Assembly (NCBI RefSeq): GCF_012927085.1
Contig: NZ_JABBFX010000001.1
Location: 3,348,001-3,412,000 of the forward strand
Origin: Ramlibacter agri
GTDB taxonomy: Bacteria > Pseudomonadota > Gammaproteobacteria > Burkholderiales > Burkholderiaceae_C
DNA: 64,000 nt
Direction: 5' to 3'
In this document: one piece after another, positions 25,952 to 34,445 of the stretch
Layout of the letters: every line of letters starts with the position of its first letter
Numbering within the stretch: the stretch's first letter is position 1
Position numbers and translations under genes: made by a program
The notes under the pieces: generated by a model
What the model was told of the DNA's origin: nothing
Seen by the model: the letters and a program-made list of their open reading frames with translations, nothing else
Database searches by the model: none

Positions 25952-27565
25952 ATGAAGAACTTCGACTTCCACAACCCCTATCCGACCACCCGCATTCCCG
26001 TCTTCGCGCGCAATGCGGTGTCCACTTCGCATCCGCTGGCCGCGCAGGCCGGCCTGCGCATCCTGTGGAAGGGCGGCAATGCGGTCGATGCGGCCATCGC
26101 CGCCGCCGCCTGCATGACGCTGGTCGAGCCGGTCAGCAACGGCCTGGGAAGCGATGCCTTCGCCATCCTGTGGGACGGCAAGCAACTGCAGGGCATCAAC
26201 GGGTCCGGCCCGGCGCCGGCCGGCTGGACGCCTTCCTACTTCCAGAAGAAATACGGCGCGGACGCGAAGACGCCGCCCAAGCGCGGCATGGATTCCGCCA
26301 CCGTCCCCGGCGCCGTCGGTACCTGGATGGCCCTGTCGGAACGCTATGGCAAGCTGCCCTTCGCCGACCTGCTGGCGCCCGCCATCGAGATCGCCGAACG
26401 TGGCTACCTGCTGCCCATCGTCGTGCAGCAGAAGTGGGCCGCGGCGACGCCGGAATTGGGCGGCCTGCCGGGCTTCGCACAGAGCTTCCTGCCCTGGGGC
26501 CGCGCGCCCAACGTGGGCGAGCTGTTCACTTTCCCGGCCGCGGCGCGCGCACTGCGCGCCATCGCCGAGACCAAGGGCAAGGCCTTCTACGAAGGCGAAA
26601 TCGCCGAGGCGCTGGCGAAATTCAGCCAGGCCAACGGCGGCGTGCACACGGTCAAGGACTTCGCTTCCTACAAGCCGGAGTGGGTGACGCCGATCTCGCG
26701 CGACTACCGTGGCTACGCGCTGCACGAGATCCCGCCCAACGGGCAGGGCATCGCGGCGCTGATGGCGCTGGGCATCGTGGAGAAGTTCGACATCGCCGGC
26801 ATGAAGGTGGACGGCGCCGATTCGCAGCACGTGCAGATCGAGGCGATGAAGCTCGCCTTCGCCGACGTCTACCGCCACTGCGCGGAGCCGTCGCACATGG
26901 AAGTGACGCCCGCGCAGATGCTGGACGACGCCTACCTCGCCAGCCGCGCGAAGCTGATCGACATGAAGCGCGCGCAGGACTTCCAGTCCGGCAACATCGT
27001 CAAGGGCGGCACCATCTACCTGACCGCCGCCGACGAGAACGGCATGATGGTCAGCTTCATCCAGAGCAACTACATGGGCTTCGGCTCGGGTTGCGTGGAG
27101 CCGCAGTACGGCATCAGCCTGCAGAACCGCGGCCACGGCTTCAGCCTGCGGCCGGGGCCCAACCAGGTGGCGCCGGGCAAGCGGCCGTTCCACACGATCA
27201 TCCCGGCCTTCCTGACGCGCGCGGGCCAGCCGGTCATGAGCTTCGGCGTGATGGGCGGCAACATGCAGCCGCAGGGCCACCTGCAGACCACGGTGCGCAT
27301 GCTGGACTACCACCAGAGCCCGCAGGCGGCCTGCGATGCGCCGCGCTGGCGCTTCAACCAGGGGCTGGAGATCAACGTCGAACAGCAGATGGACAAGGCC
27401 ACCGTGCAGGAGCTGGTGAACCGCGGCCACCGCATCGAAGTGATCAACGACAACTACCAGGACTTCGGCGCCGGCCAGTTCATCTGGCGCATGGGCGACC
27501 CGAAGCGCGAGGGCTACGTCGTCGCGAGCGATTCGCGGCGCGACGGGTTGGCGGCCGGTTTCTAG
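25952..27565 (+). CDS. Gamma-glutamyltransferase-family Ntn hydrolase
   Basis: 537 residues, start ATG 25952 just after the receptor gene. The GGT fold is evident from RNAVSTSHPLAAQAGLRILWKGGNAVDAAIAAAA near the N-terminus, GLGSDAFAILWDGK and a C-terminal ATV/HRIEV region. The autoprocessing site is KGGTIYLTAADENG with Thr354 as predicted nucleophile. The classical sequence there is TTHxS(V)xD, so two residues after the Thr differ (Ile-Tyr for Thr-His). No signal peptide is seen, unlike E. coli GGT, so it is probably cytoplasmic like YwrD-type homologues. It may cleave an imported gamma-glutamyl or cephalosporin-like amide; substrate unknown. Confidence 0.88.
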   Translation: MKNFDFHNPYPTTRIPVFARNAVSTSHPLAAQAGLRILWKGGNAVDAAIAAAACMTLVEPVSNGLGSDAFAILWDGKQLQGINGSGPAPAGWTPSYFQKKYGADAKTPPKRGMDSATVPGAVGTWMALSERYGKLPFADLLAPAIEIAERGYLLPIVVQQKWAAATPELGGLPGFAQSFLPWGRAPNVGELFTFPAAARALRAIAETKGKAFYEGEIAEALAKFSQANGGVHTVKDFASYKPEWVTPISRDYRGYALHEIPPNGQGIAALMALGIVEKFDIAGMKVDGADSQHVQIEAMKLAFADVYRHCAEPSHMEVTPAQMLDDAYLASRAKLIDMKRAQDFQSGNIVKGGTIYLTAADENGMMVSFIQSNYMGFGSGCVEPQYGISLQNRGHGFSLRPGPNQVAPGKRPFHTIIPAFLTRAGQPVMSFGVMGGNMQPQGHLQTTVRMLDYHQSPQAACDAPRWRFNQGLEINVEQQMDKATVQELVNRGHRIEVINDNYQDFGAGQFIWRMGDPKREGYVVASDSRRDGLAAGF

Positions 27566-27572
27566 GCGGCGA

Positions 27573-27599
27573 GCCGGGGTTCGCTGCGCGAAACCCGGC
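27573..27599. repeat. Palindromic intergenic hairpin (REP-like, possible two-way terminator)
   Basis: GCCGGGGTTCGC (27573-27584) and GCGAAACCCGGC (27588-27599) pair over 12 bases with one mismatch and a 3-base loop. It fills the gap between two convergent genes. The sequence type (GCCGGGTTTCGC..) is one I have seen as a dispersed intergenic palindrome in GC-rich proteobacteria. Confidence 0.55.
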
Positions 27600-28541
27600 C
27601 TACGTGCCCGGGAACAGGCCCGCGATCAACTCGCCCGCGAAGCGGTTCGACTCCTTGCCTTCCTTGCGCAGCCACTGCCCGAACTCTTCGACCAGGGCCT
27701 TGCTGCCCGAGGCCGGCGAGGCGAAGTAGTGGTAGTCGCGCGCGCCGACGCGCGGCAGGTACAGCGGCAGTACCAGGCGGCCGGCGGCGATGTCGTCGGC
27801 GGCCAGCGGCGAGGGCACCAGCGCCACGCCCATGCCGTCCAGCGCGGCCTGCATGGCGAAGTAGATCTCCTCGAACACCAGCTCCGAGCGCGGCTTCAGC
27901 TCCGGCACGCCGGCTTTCGCCAGCCACTCGGGCCATTCCAGCGCCTGCTGGTTGGAGTGCAGCAGCACGTGCTGCCGCAGGTCGCCGGGCTTGCGGATCG
28001 CCTGCTGCTCCAGCAGCTCCGGCGCGCAGACCGGCACCAGGCTGGCGGTGAGGAAGGGCACGGAGTCGAGCTTGCGCGAGGCGGAGGACTGGCGCCGCAC
28101 CACCAGGTCGAAGCCGCGGCCCACGACCTCGGCCAGCGGCTCCTTGCCCGTCGTCAGCCGGATCTCGGCATCCGGCCGGCGGCGCTGGTAGGCGGCCAGG
28201 CGCGGGATCAGCCAGCGCATGGCGAAGCTCGGTGGCACGTTGATCAACAAGGTCGATGGGCTGGCCTGCGCCTGCACGTTGCGCACCGCGGCCTGCAGGC
28301 GCTCGAAGGCCGGTGCGACATCCGCGAACAGGATGCGGCCGGAGTTGGACAACTGCAGCCGCGCCTTGTCGCGCGTGAACAGTTGCACCCCCAGCTGCGC
28401 CTCCAGCGCCGTGACCTGGCGGCTGACCGCGCTGTGCGTGACGCCCAGCACTTCGGCGGCGCGCGACACGCTCAGGTGGCGCGCCACCGCCTCGAAGGCA
28501 CGCAGGGCGTTGAGGGAAACGTCGGACTTGGGCTCGGGCAC
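27600..28541 (-). CDS. LysR-family transcriptional regulator (GcvA-like)
   Basis: About 313 residues. The helix-turn-helix lies in LNALRAFEAVARHLSVSRAAEVLGVTHSAVSRQVTALE, the GcvA/AmpR type, and the effector domain runs to the end. The start is uncertain: no ATG precedes the conserved part, so I place it at a GTG (28541) a few residues before LNALRAF; a GTG at 28556 is possible. It is divergent from a Bug receptor and NicC-like monooxygenase pair 129 bases away and probably controls them. Confidence 0.9.
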   Translation of the reverse strand: MPEPKSDVSLNALRAFEAVARHLSVSRAAEVLGVTHSAVSRQVTALEAQLGVQLFTRDKARLQLSNSGRILFADVAPAFERLQAAVRNVQAQASPSTLLINVPPSFAMRWLIPRLAAYQRRRPDAEIRLTTGKEPLAEVVGRGFDLVVRRQSSASRKLDSVPFLTASLVPVCAPELLEQQAIRKPGDLRQHVLLHSNQQALEWPEWLAKAGVPELKPRSELVFEEIYFAMQAALDGMGVALVPSPLAADDIAAGRLVLPLYLPRVGARDYHYFASPASGSKALVEEFGQWLRKEGKESNRFAGELIAGLFPGT

Positions 28542-28670
28542 ATCCGATGATCGCACGCGGCCCGACCTTGTGAGAAAAACGAACAGCCCGGGGTGGCCGC
28601 GTGAGTTGCCGCGCCCCTTCCCAGGCCGCACACTTCGTGCCGGACGAAACACTCACCGCAGCCTTCCCCC

Positions 28671-29642
28671 ATGACCTTGCAATCCGAACCGCGCCGCCGC
28701 CTCCTGCTGGGCGCCGGCCTGGCCGCGCTGCTGCCCTCGGCCTGGGCCCAGACCGGCTGGCCCGCCAAGCCCGTGCGCATCATTTCCCCGTACACCGCGG
28801 GCGGCCTCGGCGACATCCTGCCGCGGGCGCTTGCCTCCGTGCTGCAGCCGCGCATCGGCCAGCCGGTGCTCGTCGACAACAAGCCCGGCGCCAGCCAGGT
28901 GCTGGGTGCGCAAGCCGCCATGCGCTCGGAGCCGGACGGCCTGACCCTGTTCTGGGCCAGCACGACCAGCATGGCGATCAACCCGATCGCGCAGAAGAAG
29001 CTGCCCTACGATCCGCTGAAGGACTTCGCGCCCATCGCCATCTGCTTCACGGCGCCGCTGTACCTGATCGTGCGCCCGAGCTTGCCGGTGAAGAGCGTGC
29101 AGGAGCTGGTGGCCTACGCGCGCGCCAACCCCGGCAAGGTGACCTTCGCCTCCGGCGGCAACGGCTCGACCAACCACCTGGCCGGCGAGCTGTTCGCGCA
29201 GCAGGCCGGCGTGAAGATGCTGCACGTGCCTTACAAGGGCGCGGGCGGCGCCATCACCGACCTGATGGCCGGCACCGTGGACATCATGTTCGAGGGCAAC
29301 GGCGTCGAGTACGCCCGCAAGGGGCAGCTGCGCGCGCTGGCCGTGGCCAGCAACAAGCGCACCCGTGCCGCGCCGGAGCTGCCGACCATCGCCGAAGCCG
29401 GCGTGCCCGGCTGCGAAGTGGGCGTGTGGTTCGGCCTTGCCGCGCCGGCAGCCACGCCGCAACCGCTGGTGGAGCGCATCGCCACCGAGGTGCAACACGC
29501 GCTGGTCGACCCCGAGCTGGCCCGGCGCCTGCCCGACGTCGAGATCACGCCTTCCACCCCGCAGCAGATGGCCGCCCAGGTGCGCGCGGACACGGCGAAA
29601 TGGCGCAAGGTGATTGCCGCCGCCAACGTGACTTTCGATTGA
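28671..29642 (+). CDS. Bug-family periplasmic solute receptor (TctC-like)
   Basis: 323 residues with signal peptide MTLQSEPRRRLLLGAGLAALLPSAWAQ (Arg-rich n-region, possible Tat substrate). The mature part begins GWPAKPVRIISPYTAGGLGDILPRAL and contains VDNKPGASQVLGA and HVPYKGAGG, all Bug signatures. Its neighbour 11 bases downstream is an aromatic-acid hydroxylase, so an aromatic or N-heteroaromatic carboxylate is the likely ligand. No membrane transport components are linked. Confidence 0.93.
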   Translation: MTLQSEPRRRLLLGAGLAALLPSAWAQTGWPAKPVRIISPYTAGGLGDILPRALASVLQPRIGQPVLVDNKPGASQVLGAQAAMRSEPDGLTLFWASTTSMAINPIAQKKLPYDPLKDFAPIAICFTAPLYLIVRPSLPVKSVQELVAYARANPGKVTFASGGNGSTNHLAGELFAQQAGVKMLHVPYKGAGGAITDLMAGTVDIMFEGNGVEYARKGQLRALAVASNKRTRAAPELPTIAEAGVPGCEVGVWFGLAAPAATPQPLVERIATEVQHALVDPELARRLPDVEITPSTPQQMAAQVRADTAKWRKVIAAANVTFD

Positions 29643-29653
29643 GGACAGCAGGT

Positions 29654-30817
29654 ATGAAGAACGATCCCGTGGTGGTGCTGGGCGCCGGCATCGGCGGCCT
29701 GGCAGCGGCCGCCGCGCTGCGCCGCGTCGGCGTGGAAACCATCGTGTGCGAGCAGGCGCAGGCCTTCGCCCGCATCGGCGCCGGCATCCAGCAGAGCCCC
29801 AACGCCATGAAGGTGCTGCGCGGCCTGGGCCTGGAGCAGCGCATGCGCGACATCGCTTTCGAGCCCGCCACTTCGCTGAACCGCGACGCCTACAGTGGCG
29901 ACACCACCAACGAGTTCCCGCTGGGCCAGGGCCATGCCGTCGAAGAGCGCTATGGCGCGCCCTTCCTGGCCATGCACCGCGCCGACCTGCATGCGGCGCT
30001 GGCCGACATCGTGCCCGCGGACACGCTGCGCCTGGGCCACAAGCTGGTCGCGGTGGACCAGGACGCGAGCGGCGTCGAACTGTCCTTTGCCAACGGCGAG
30101 CGCCTGCGCGCCAGCGCGGTGATCGCCGCCGACGGCGTGCACTCCCTCATTCGCGAGCACGTCGTGCAGGGCGTCGAGCAGGCCCGCTTCACCGGCCGCG
30201 TCGCCTACCGCACGGTGTTCCCGACCGCGCTGCTGAAGGACGCGGACATCGGTTCTTCCCGCACCAAGTGGTGGGGCAAGGACCGCCACATCGTCATCTA
30301 CTACGTGACGGCCAAGCGCGACGAAATCTACTTCGTGACCAGCCAGCCCGAGAAGGCCGACTGGATCACGCGCGAATCCTGGTCGGCCAAGGGCGACGTC
30401 GACGAACTGCGCGAATCCTTCTCCGCCTTCCACCCCGATGTGCGCGCCGTGCTGGCCGCGGCGCCCGAGGTGCACAAGTGGGGCATCTTCGAGCGCGACC
30501 CACTGCCGCTGTGGACCCGCGGCCGCATCACCTTGCTGGGCGACTCCTGCCACCCCATGACGCCATACATGGCCTCGGGCGCGGCGATGGCGCTGGAAGA
30601 CGCCGCGGTGCTTTCGCGCTGCGTCGCCGAGTCCGGCCTGGCCGATCCCGGCGCGGTGTTCGCCCGCTTCGAGGCCACGCGCAAGGCCCGCACTTCGCAG
30701 GTGCAGGCCGGGTCGAGTGCCAACACCTGGATGCGCAACAACACCAACCCGGACTGGCTGTACGGCTACGACGCCTGGACCTGCCCGCTAGCCGAAGGCG
30801 AGGCCGTGCCTGCGTGA
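29654..30817 (+). CDS. FAD-dependent monooxygenase, 6-hydroxynicotinate 3-monooxygenase (NicC)-like
   Basis: 387 residues. It has the FAD-binding GAGIGGLAAA (residues 9-18), the second NAD(P)H/FAD motif in AADGVHS and the third FAD motif GRITLLGDSCHPMTPYMASGA. It resembles Pseudomonas NicC more than salicylate hydroxylase: KWWGKDRHIVIYYVTAKRDE and a C-terminal SANTWMRNNTNPDWLYGYD correspond closely to NicC sequences I remember. NicC converts 6-hydroxynicotinate to 2,5-dihydroxypyridine with loss of the carboxyl group. The other nic genes are absent here, so a related aromatic acid is possible. Confidence 0.8.
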   Translation: MKNDPVVVLGAGIGGLAAAAALRRVGVETIVCEQAQAFARIGAGIQQSPNAMKVLRGLGLEQRMRDIAFEPATSLNRDAYSGDTTNEFPLGQGHAVEERYGAPFLAMHRADLHAALADIVPADTLRLGHKLVAVDQDASGVELSFANGERLRASAVIAADGVHSLIREHVVQGVEQARFTGRVAYRTVFPTALLKDADIGSSRTKWWGKDRHIVIYYVTAKRDEIYFVTSQPEKADWITRESWSAKGDVDELRESFSAFHPDVRAVLAAAPEVHKWGIFERDPLPLWTRGRITLLGDSCHPMTPYMASGAAMALEDAAVLSRCVAESGLADPGAVFARFEATRKARTSQVQAGSSANTWMRNNTNPDWLYGYDAWTCPLAEGEAVPA

Positions 30818-31046
30818 GGGCCTTGCCACCGGCTGAGCCAGGGCAAATCCGCTTACGCTGCGGCCGCGCAGGCTTTCCCGGCTGAGTCGTGCACGGGCCG
30901 CGCAGGCGGGACTTTGCCACGTGTTGTCTCTCCTTTGCGGGTGAACGTCCGTGAAGCAAGTGCGCCGCTGCGCAACAGCTGTTTCCGGGACCGGCCCGCC
31001 GATTTGTTGACAACGCCTTGGCCGCGGAGTCTTCAGAGTAGGCAGC

Positions 31047-31307
31047 ATGAGTTTCGACATCAGCGTGACGCGGGAAGCGCAGCAGTCCCGCGTGACCATC
31101 AAGGGAGACGCGAGCTTGGGGCAGCTGCTGTCCCTCCTGCAGTTGCTGCAAGTGGAAAGCCGCCAGTGGCCGCGCGACGAGCTGATGCTGGACCTGAGCG
31201 GGCTCGAGCATCGCTTCGGGCCGTCGGAGCAATCGCGGCTGCAGTCCGAAGCCGCACGGCTGCTGCCGTGGATCCCGCGGATTACCGTGCGCTGGTGGCC
31301 GGCCTGA
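31047..31307 (+). CDS. Small hypothetical protein (86 aa), STAS-like topology
   Basis: 86 residues beginning MSFDISVTREAQQSRVTIKGDASLGQLLSLLQLL and containing LMLDLSGLEHRFGPSEQ. The alternation of strand, helix, and a strand ending in LDLSG resembles the anti-sigma-antagonist (STAS)/SpoIIAA-like fold, but the match is weak. It is preceded by a 229-base gap in which I see no other gene. Its TGA directly abuts the reverse-strand TCA of the cytochrome gene (TGATCA). Function unknown. Confidence 0.55.
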   Translation: MSFDISVTREAQQSRVTIKGDASLGQLLSLLQLLQVESRQWPRDELMLDLSGLEHRFGPSEQSRLQSEAARLLPWIPRITVRWWPA

Positions 31308-31883
31308 TCAGGGCCGCAGGCCCGTGAGGTAATTCCCGAGGTTCTCGATGTCGGTGTCGTTGAGCGTCTGCGCGACGCTCGTCATGGTGCCGGCGTCGTT
31401 GGTGCGCGTGCGCGCCTTGAAGGCCTTCAGCTGGAGGACGATGTACTCGTAGTTCTGCCCGGCCACGCGCGGAATCTCGTTCTGGCCCATGAAGCCGCCC
31501 AGGTGGCACATGGTGCAGAGCGTCTCGTCGGCCTTGGCCTTGCCGGCCTTGGCCTTCGTTTCATCGACCTTGAAGGCTGAAGGCTTCAGCGGCTGGGCCG
31601 CGTAGAAGTTGGCCAGCGCCATCATGTCCTCGCGGCTGAGGTTGGCCGCCATCGGCGACATCAGCGGGTTGCTGCGCCGGCCTTCGTTGAAGTCCTTCAA
31701 CTGCACGTAGAGGTAGCGCCAGGTCTGGCCTGCCAGGTTCGGGTACTCGGGCGAGACGGCGTTGCCGTCCGGCCCGTGGCAGGCTGCGCAGACCTGCGCC
31801 TTCGCGCGCACGGCCTCCTGGTCCTGCGCGGCCGCCGGCACGGTGGCCAGCAGGGCGAGCAGGAACAGGAGGCGCGCCGTCAC
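31308..31883 (-). CDS. Dihaem cytochrome c (c4/c553-like)
   Basis: 191 residues with signal peptide ending VPAAAQ, so periplasmic. Two haem-binding motifs are present, CAACH (first half) and CTMCH (second half). Each is followed by a Met-containing region (NPLMSPMA and DAGTMTSVA) that could supply the sixth ligand, as in cytochrome c4-type proteins. It starts 4 bases after the PQQ-dehydrogenase stop and is the obvious electron acceptor for that enzyme, passing electrons toward the terminal oxidase. Confidence 0.92.
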   Translation of the reverse strand: MTARLLFLLALLATVPAAAQDQEAVRAKAQVCAACHGPDGNAVSPEYPNLAGQTWRYLYVQLKDFNEGRRSNPLMSPMAANLSREDMMALANFYAAQPLKPSAFKVDETKAKAGKAKADETLCTMCHLGGFMGQNEIPRVAGQNYEYIVLQLKAFKARTRTNDAGTMTSVAQTLNDTDIENLGNYLTGLRP

Positions 31884-31887
31884 GCCT

Positions 31888-33609
31888 TCAGTCCGGCAAG
31901 GCGAACACCGCGAGCGTGTTGCCGCGCTTGAAATCGAGCTGGGTGTTGCCGCCGCAGCCCATGGCCACGTACTGCTTGCCCTTGACGCTGTAGCTCACGG
32001 GCATGGCGTTGGCGCCGGCGCCGCAGTTGAATTCCCACAGCAGCTTGCCGTTGCGAGCGTCGAGCGCGCGGAACAGGCCGTTGCCTTCGCCGTAGAACAC
32101 GAGGTCGCCGCCGGTGGCGAGCGCGCCGCCGATCAGGGGCTGCGCCGTGTCGAACTTCCAGGCCAACTTGCCGGTGTCGACGTTGACGGCCGCGAGCCGG
32201 CCCCATTGCTTTTCGCCTTCGATCACCTTGAAGGCGCCGCCCAGCCAGAGCTTGCCGCCCGGGTACTGGCCGGCTTCGACGTGGTAGGTCATGGGCTGGT
32301 GCAGGTTCAGCGCGTAGGCCATGCGCGTCTTCGGGCTGAAGGCCATGGGCGACCATTCGACGCCGCCGTTGGCGCCCGGCAGCATGCGCGCGCCGGTCGC
32401 GGTGGGCAGCACCCACATGTTCTCCTGCGGGATCATCGCCTCGGAGTAGCGGATCAGCTTGCCCGTGGCGCGGTCGTGGACGTAGACGTGGCCGGTCTTG
32501 CCGCCGTGGATGACGGCCGGGACCATCTTGCCGCTCGCGTCCTTGGCATCGACCAGGATCGGCGGGCTCACCGCGTCGAGGTCCCACACGTCGTGGGCGA
32601 TGTACTGCGAGTGCCACTTGTACTGGCCGGTGTCCAAGTCCACCGCGACCATCGAGTCAGTGTACAGGTTGTCGCCGGGCCGCACCGCGCCGTACAGGTC
32701 GGGTGAAGGATTGCCGACCACGAAGAAGATCGTGCGGCTGGCCAGGTCCACGGCCGGATTCATCCACACGCCGCCGCCCAGCGTCTGGTAGAAGTCGCTG
32801 TTCTTCGCGAGCGCGTCCTTCTCGGCGGGGATGTCGCGCTTCATGTTGCGGCCGGTCGCATCGTTCTCGGCCCACACGCCTTCATGGCCCTTGTCGGGGA
32901 TGGTGTAGAAGGTCCACAGCGCCTTGCCGTCGCGCGAGTCGAAGGCCTTCACGAAACCGCGGATGCCGTATTCGCCGCCGTTGGTGCCTATCAGCACCTT
33001 GCCGCCGACGACCGTGGGCGCCATGGTCTCGCTGTAGCCCTTTTCGGGATCGGCGATCTGCGTCTCCCACAGCTTCTGGCCGGTCTTGGCGTCCAGCGCG
33101 ACCAGCTTGGCGTCGAGCGTGCCCATGTAGAGCCGGCCGCCTTCGATGGCCACGCCGCGGTTGTTGGGGCCGCAGCAGAAGGTGGTGATCGGCCCCATGT
33201 TGTGCTTGTAGTGCCAGAACTCCTGCCCGGTGGTGGCGTCCAGCGCGTACACGTGGTTGAACGCGGTGGTCATGTACATGATGCCGTCGACCACGATGGG
33301 CGCGGTCTCCATCGATTCCTTCACCTCGGTCTGGAACAGGTAGACCGGGCGCAGCCGCTTGACGTTGGTGGTGTTGATCTGGCTGCCGGGGTAGTAGCGG
33401 TGCTGCGAGTAGCCGCCATTGGTGTGCAGCCAGTTCACCGACTGCTTGTCGGCGTTGTCCAGCATCTGCTGCGACACGTCCGGCGCCTTGATGATCATGG
33501 CCGGGCCGCGGCCGCCCTGGCCCTGGATTTCCTGGGCGGCGGAGGGCGCCGCCGCGAAGGCCAGCAGGAGGGCGGCAATCCAGTGGAAGCGGGGGGACGG
33601 GACTTGCAT
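31888..33609 (-). CDS. PQQ-dependent alcohol dehydrogenase (quinoprotein), DxD type
   Basis: 573 residues with signal peptide ending APSAAQ; periplasmic eight-bladed propeller. The adjacent-cysteine disulfide that contacts PQQ is Cys145-Cys146 ([10 protein letters not shown]). Metal-site residues by alignment to MxaF/XoxF are Glu213 (GGEYGIRG), Asn300 (GNPSPD) and the catalytic Asp343. A second acid, Asp345, gives the Asp-x-Asp (VWDLDA) associated with lanthanide-using XoxF/ExaF/PedH enzymes; calcium enzymes have Ala or Ser there. It has a good ribosome site (GAGGAG) and is followed by its cytochrome c gene. Likely substrate: small or aromatic alcohols. Confidence 0.92.
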   Translation of the reverse strand: MQVPSPRFHWIAALLLAFAAAPSAAQEIQGQGGRGPAMIIKAPDVSQQMLDNADKQSVNWLHTNGGYSQHRYYPGSQINTTNVKRLRPVYLFQTEVKESMETAPIVVDGIMYMTTAFNHVYALDATTGQEFWHYKHNMGPITTFCCGPNNRGVAIEGGRLYMGTLDAKLVALDAKTGQKLWETQIADPEKGYSETMAPTVVGGKVLIGTNGGEYGIRGFVKAFDSRDGKALWTFYTIPDKGHEGVWAENDATGRNMKRDIPAEKDALAKNSDFYQTLGGGVWMNPAVDLASRTIFFVVGNPSPDLYGAVRPGDNLYTDSMVAVDLDTGQYKWHSQYIAHDVWDLDAVSPPILVDAKDASGKMVPAVIHGGKTGHVYVHDRATGKLIRYSEAMIPQENMWVLPTATGARMLPGANGGVEWSPMAFSPKTRMAYALNLHQPMTYHVEAGQYPGGKLWLGGAFKVIEGEKQWGRLAAVNVDTGKLAWKFDTAQPLIGGALATGGDLVFYGEGNGLFRALDARNGKLLWEFNCGAGANAMPVSYSVKGKQYVAMGCGGNTQLDFKRGNTLAVFALPD

Positions 33610-33751
33610 ACGACTTCTCCTCGATCAGGTGGTGGACGTGATTCTTCGAGTGAAGTCCGGCGCGCAAGCGTCGGGCTGGCCGCACTAGGGCCGGCGCCAG
33701 TATCATGATTTCCAGTACGGATGACAATGCCCGAAGCCCTAGGGAGTGAGC

Positions 33752-34408
33752 ATGGAACACCGCATCGCCCGCCTCGCCGTTGTCCTGCTTCTTGGAACGC
33801 TGGGCGCCGCGGCCCACGCGCAGCGCGGCATGGGCGAGATCAACGCCAACAGCCAGCTGCTGGTCGCGGCCCGCTCGGACAACCTGCCGCGCGTGCGCGA
33901 GCTGCTGGCGGCCGGGGCCGCGGCCAACTCGCGCGACGGCAATGGCGATTCACCCTTGAACCTGGCTGCCAGGCACGGCAACCTGGCCCTGGCCGAAGCT
34001 TTGCTGCAGGCGAAGGCCGATCCCGAAACCCCCAACCTCGCGGGCGTCACGCCGCTGATGGCGGCCAGCTATGCCGGCAGCGGCGTGGTGGTGCGTAGGC
34101 TGCTCGCCGCCGGCGCGCGTATCGAACCGGTCGACCGCGTGCACAAGAACGCCGCCACCTATGCGGCGGCGCAGGGCTGCGGCGACTGCCTGCTGGCGCT
34201 GCTGCAGGCGGGCACGCCGGTGAACGCCCGGCTGGTCAACCAGCTCACGCTGCTGATGTGGGCGGCGGGGCAGGGCCAGGAGGGCACGACGAAGCTGCTG
34301 GTGGAGCAGGGCGCCGACCTGGCGCTGCGCGACGACCGCGGCAAGACGGCGGCGGACATCGCCCGGGAGGCGAACCACCCGGAGGTGCTTCGAATCCTGG
34401 AGCGGTGA
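33752..34408 (+). CDS. Exported ankyrin-repeat protein
   Basis: 218 residues from ATG 33752 (AGGG 7 bases upstream). Signal peptide ARLAVVLLLGTLGAAAHAQ, then four to five ankyrin repeats. Clear ones are GDSPLNLAARHGNLALAEALLQ, GVTPLMAASYAGSGVVVRRLL, QLTLLMWAAGQGQEGTTKLLV and GKTAADIAREANHPEVLRIL. Predicted to be a periplasmic protein-protein interaction module. It stands alone, convergent to the dehydroshikimate cluster and divergent from the PQQ dehydrogenase. Small exported ankyrin proteins are sometimes partners of periplasmic oxidoreductases, which would suit its neighbour, but this is only inference. Confidence 0.88.
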   Translation: MEHRIARLAVVLLLGTLGAAAHAQRGMGEINANSQLLVAARSDNLPRVRELLAAGAAANSRDGNGDSPLNLAARHGNLALAEALLQAKADPETPNLAGVTPLMAASYAGSGVVVRRLLAAGARIEPVDRVHKNAATYAAAQGCGDCLLALLQAGTPVNARLVNQLTLLMWAAGQGQEGTTKLLVEQGADLALRDDRGKTAADIAREANHPEVLRILER

Positions 34409-34445
34409 GGTGTCGGGGTGCGTGTGTAGGGTGCGGTAGGGCGCG

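Noticed and set aside
30818..31046. 229-base gap before the 86-residue hypothetical gene searched for a small gene or RNA
   Set aside because: No frame with a ribosome site and no convincing hairpin-plus-T-run or RNA family signature.
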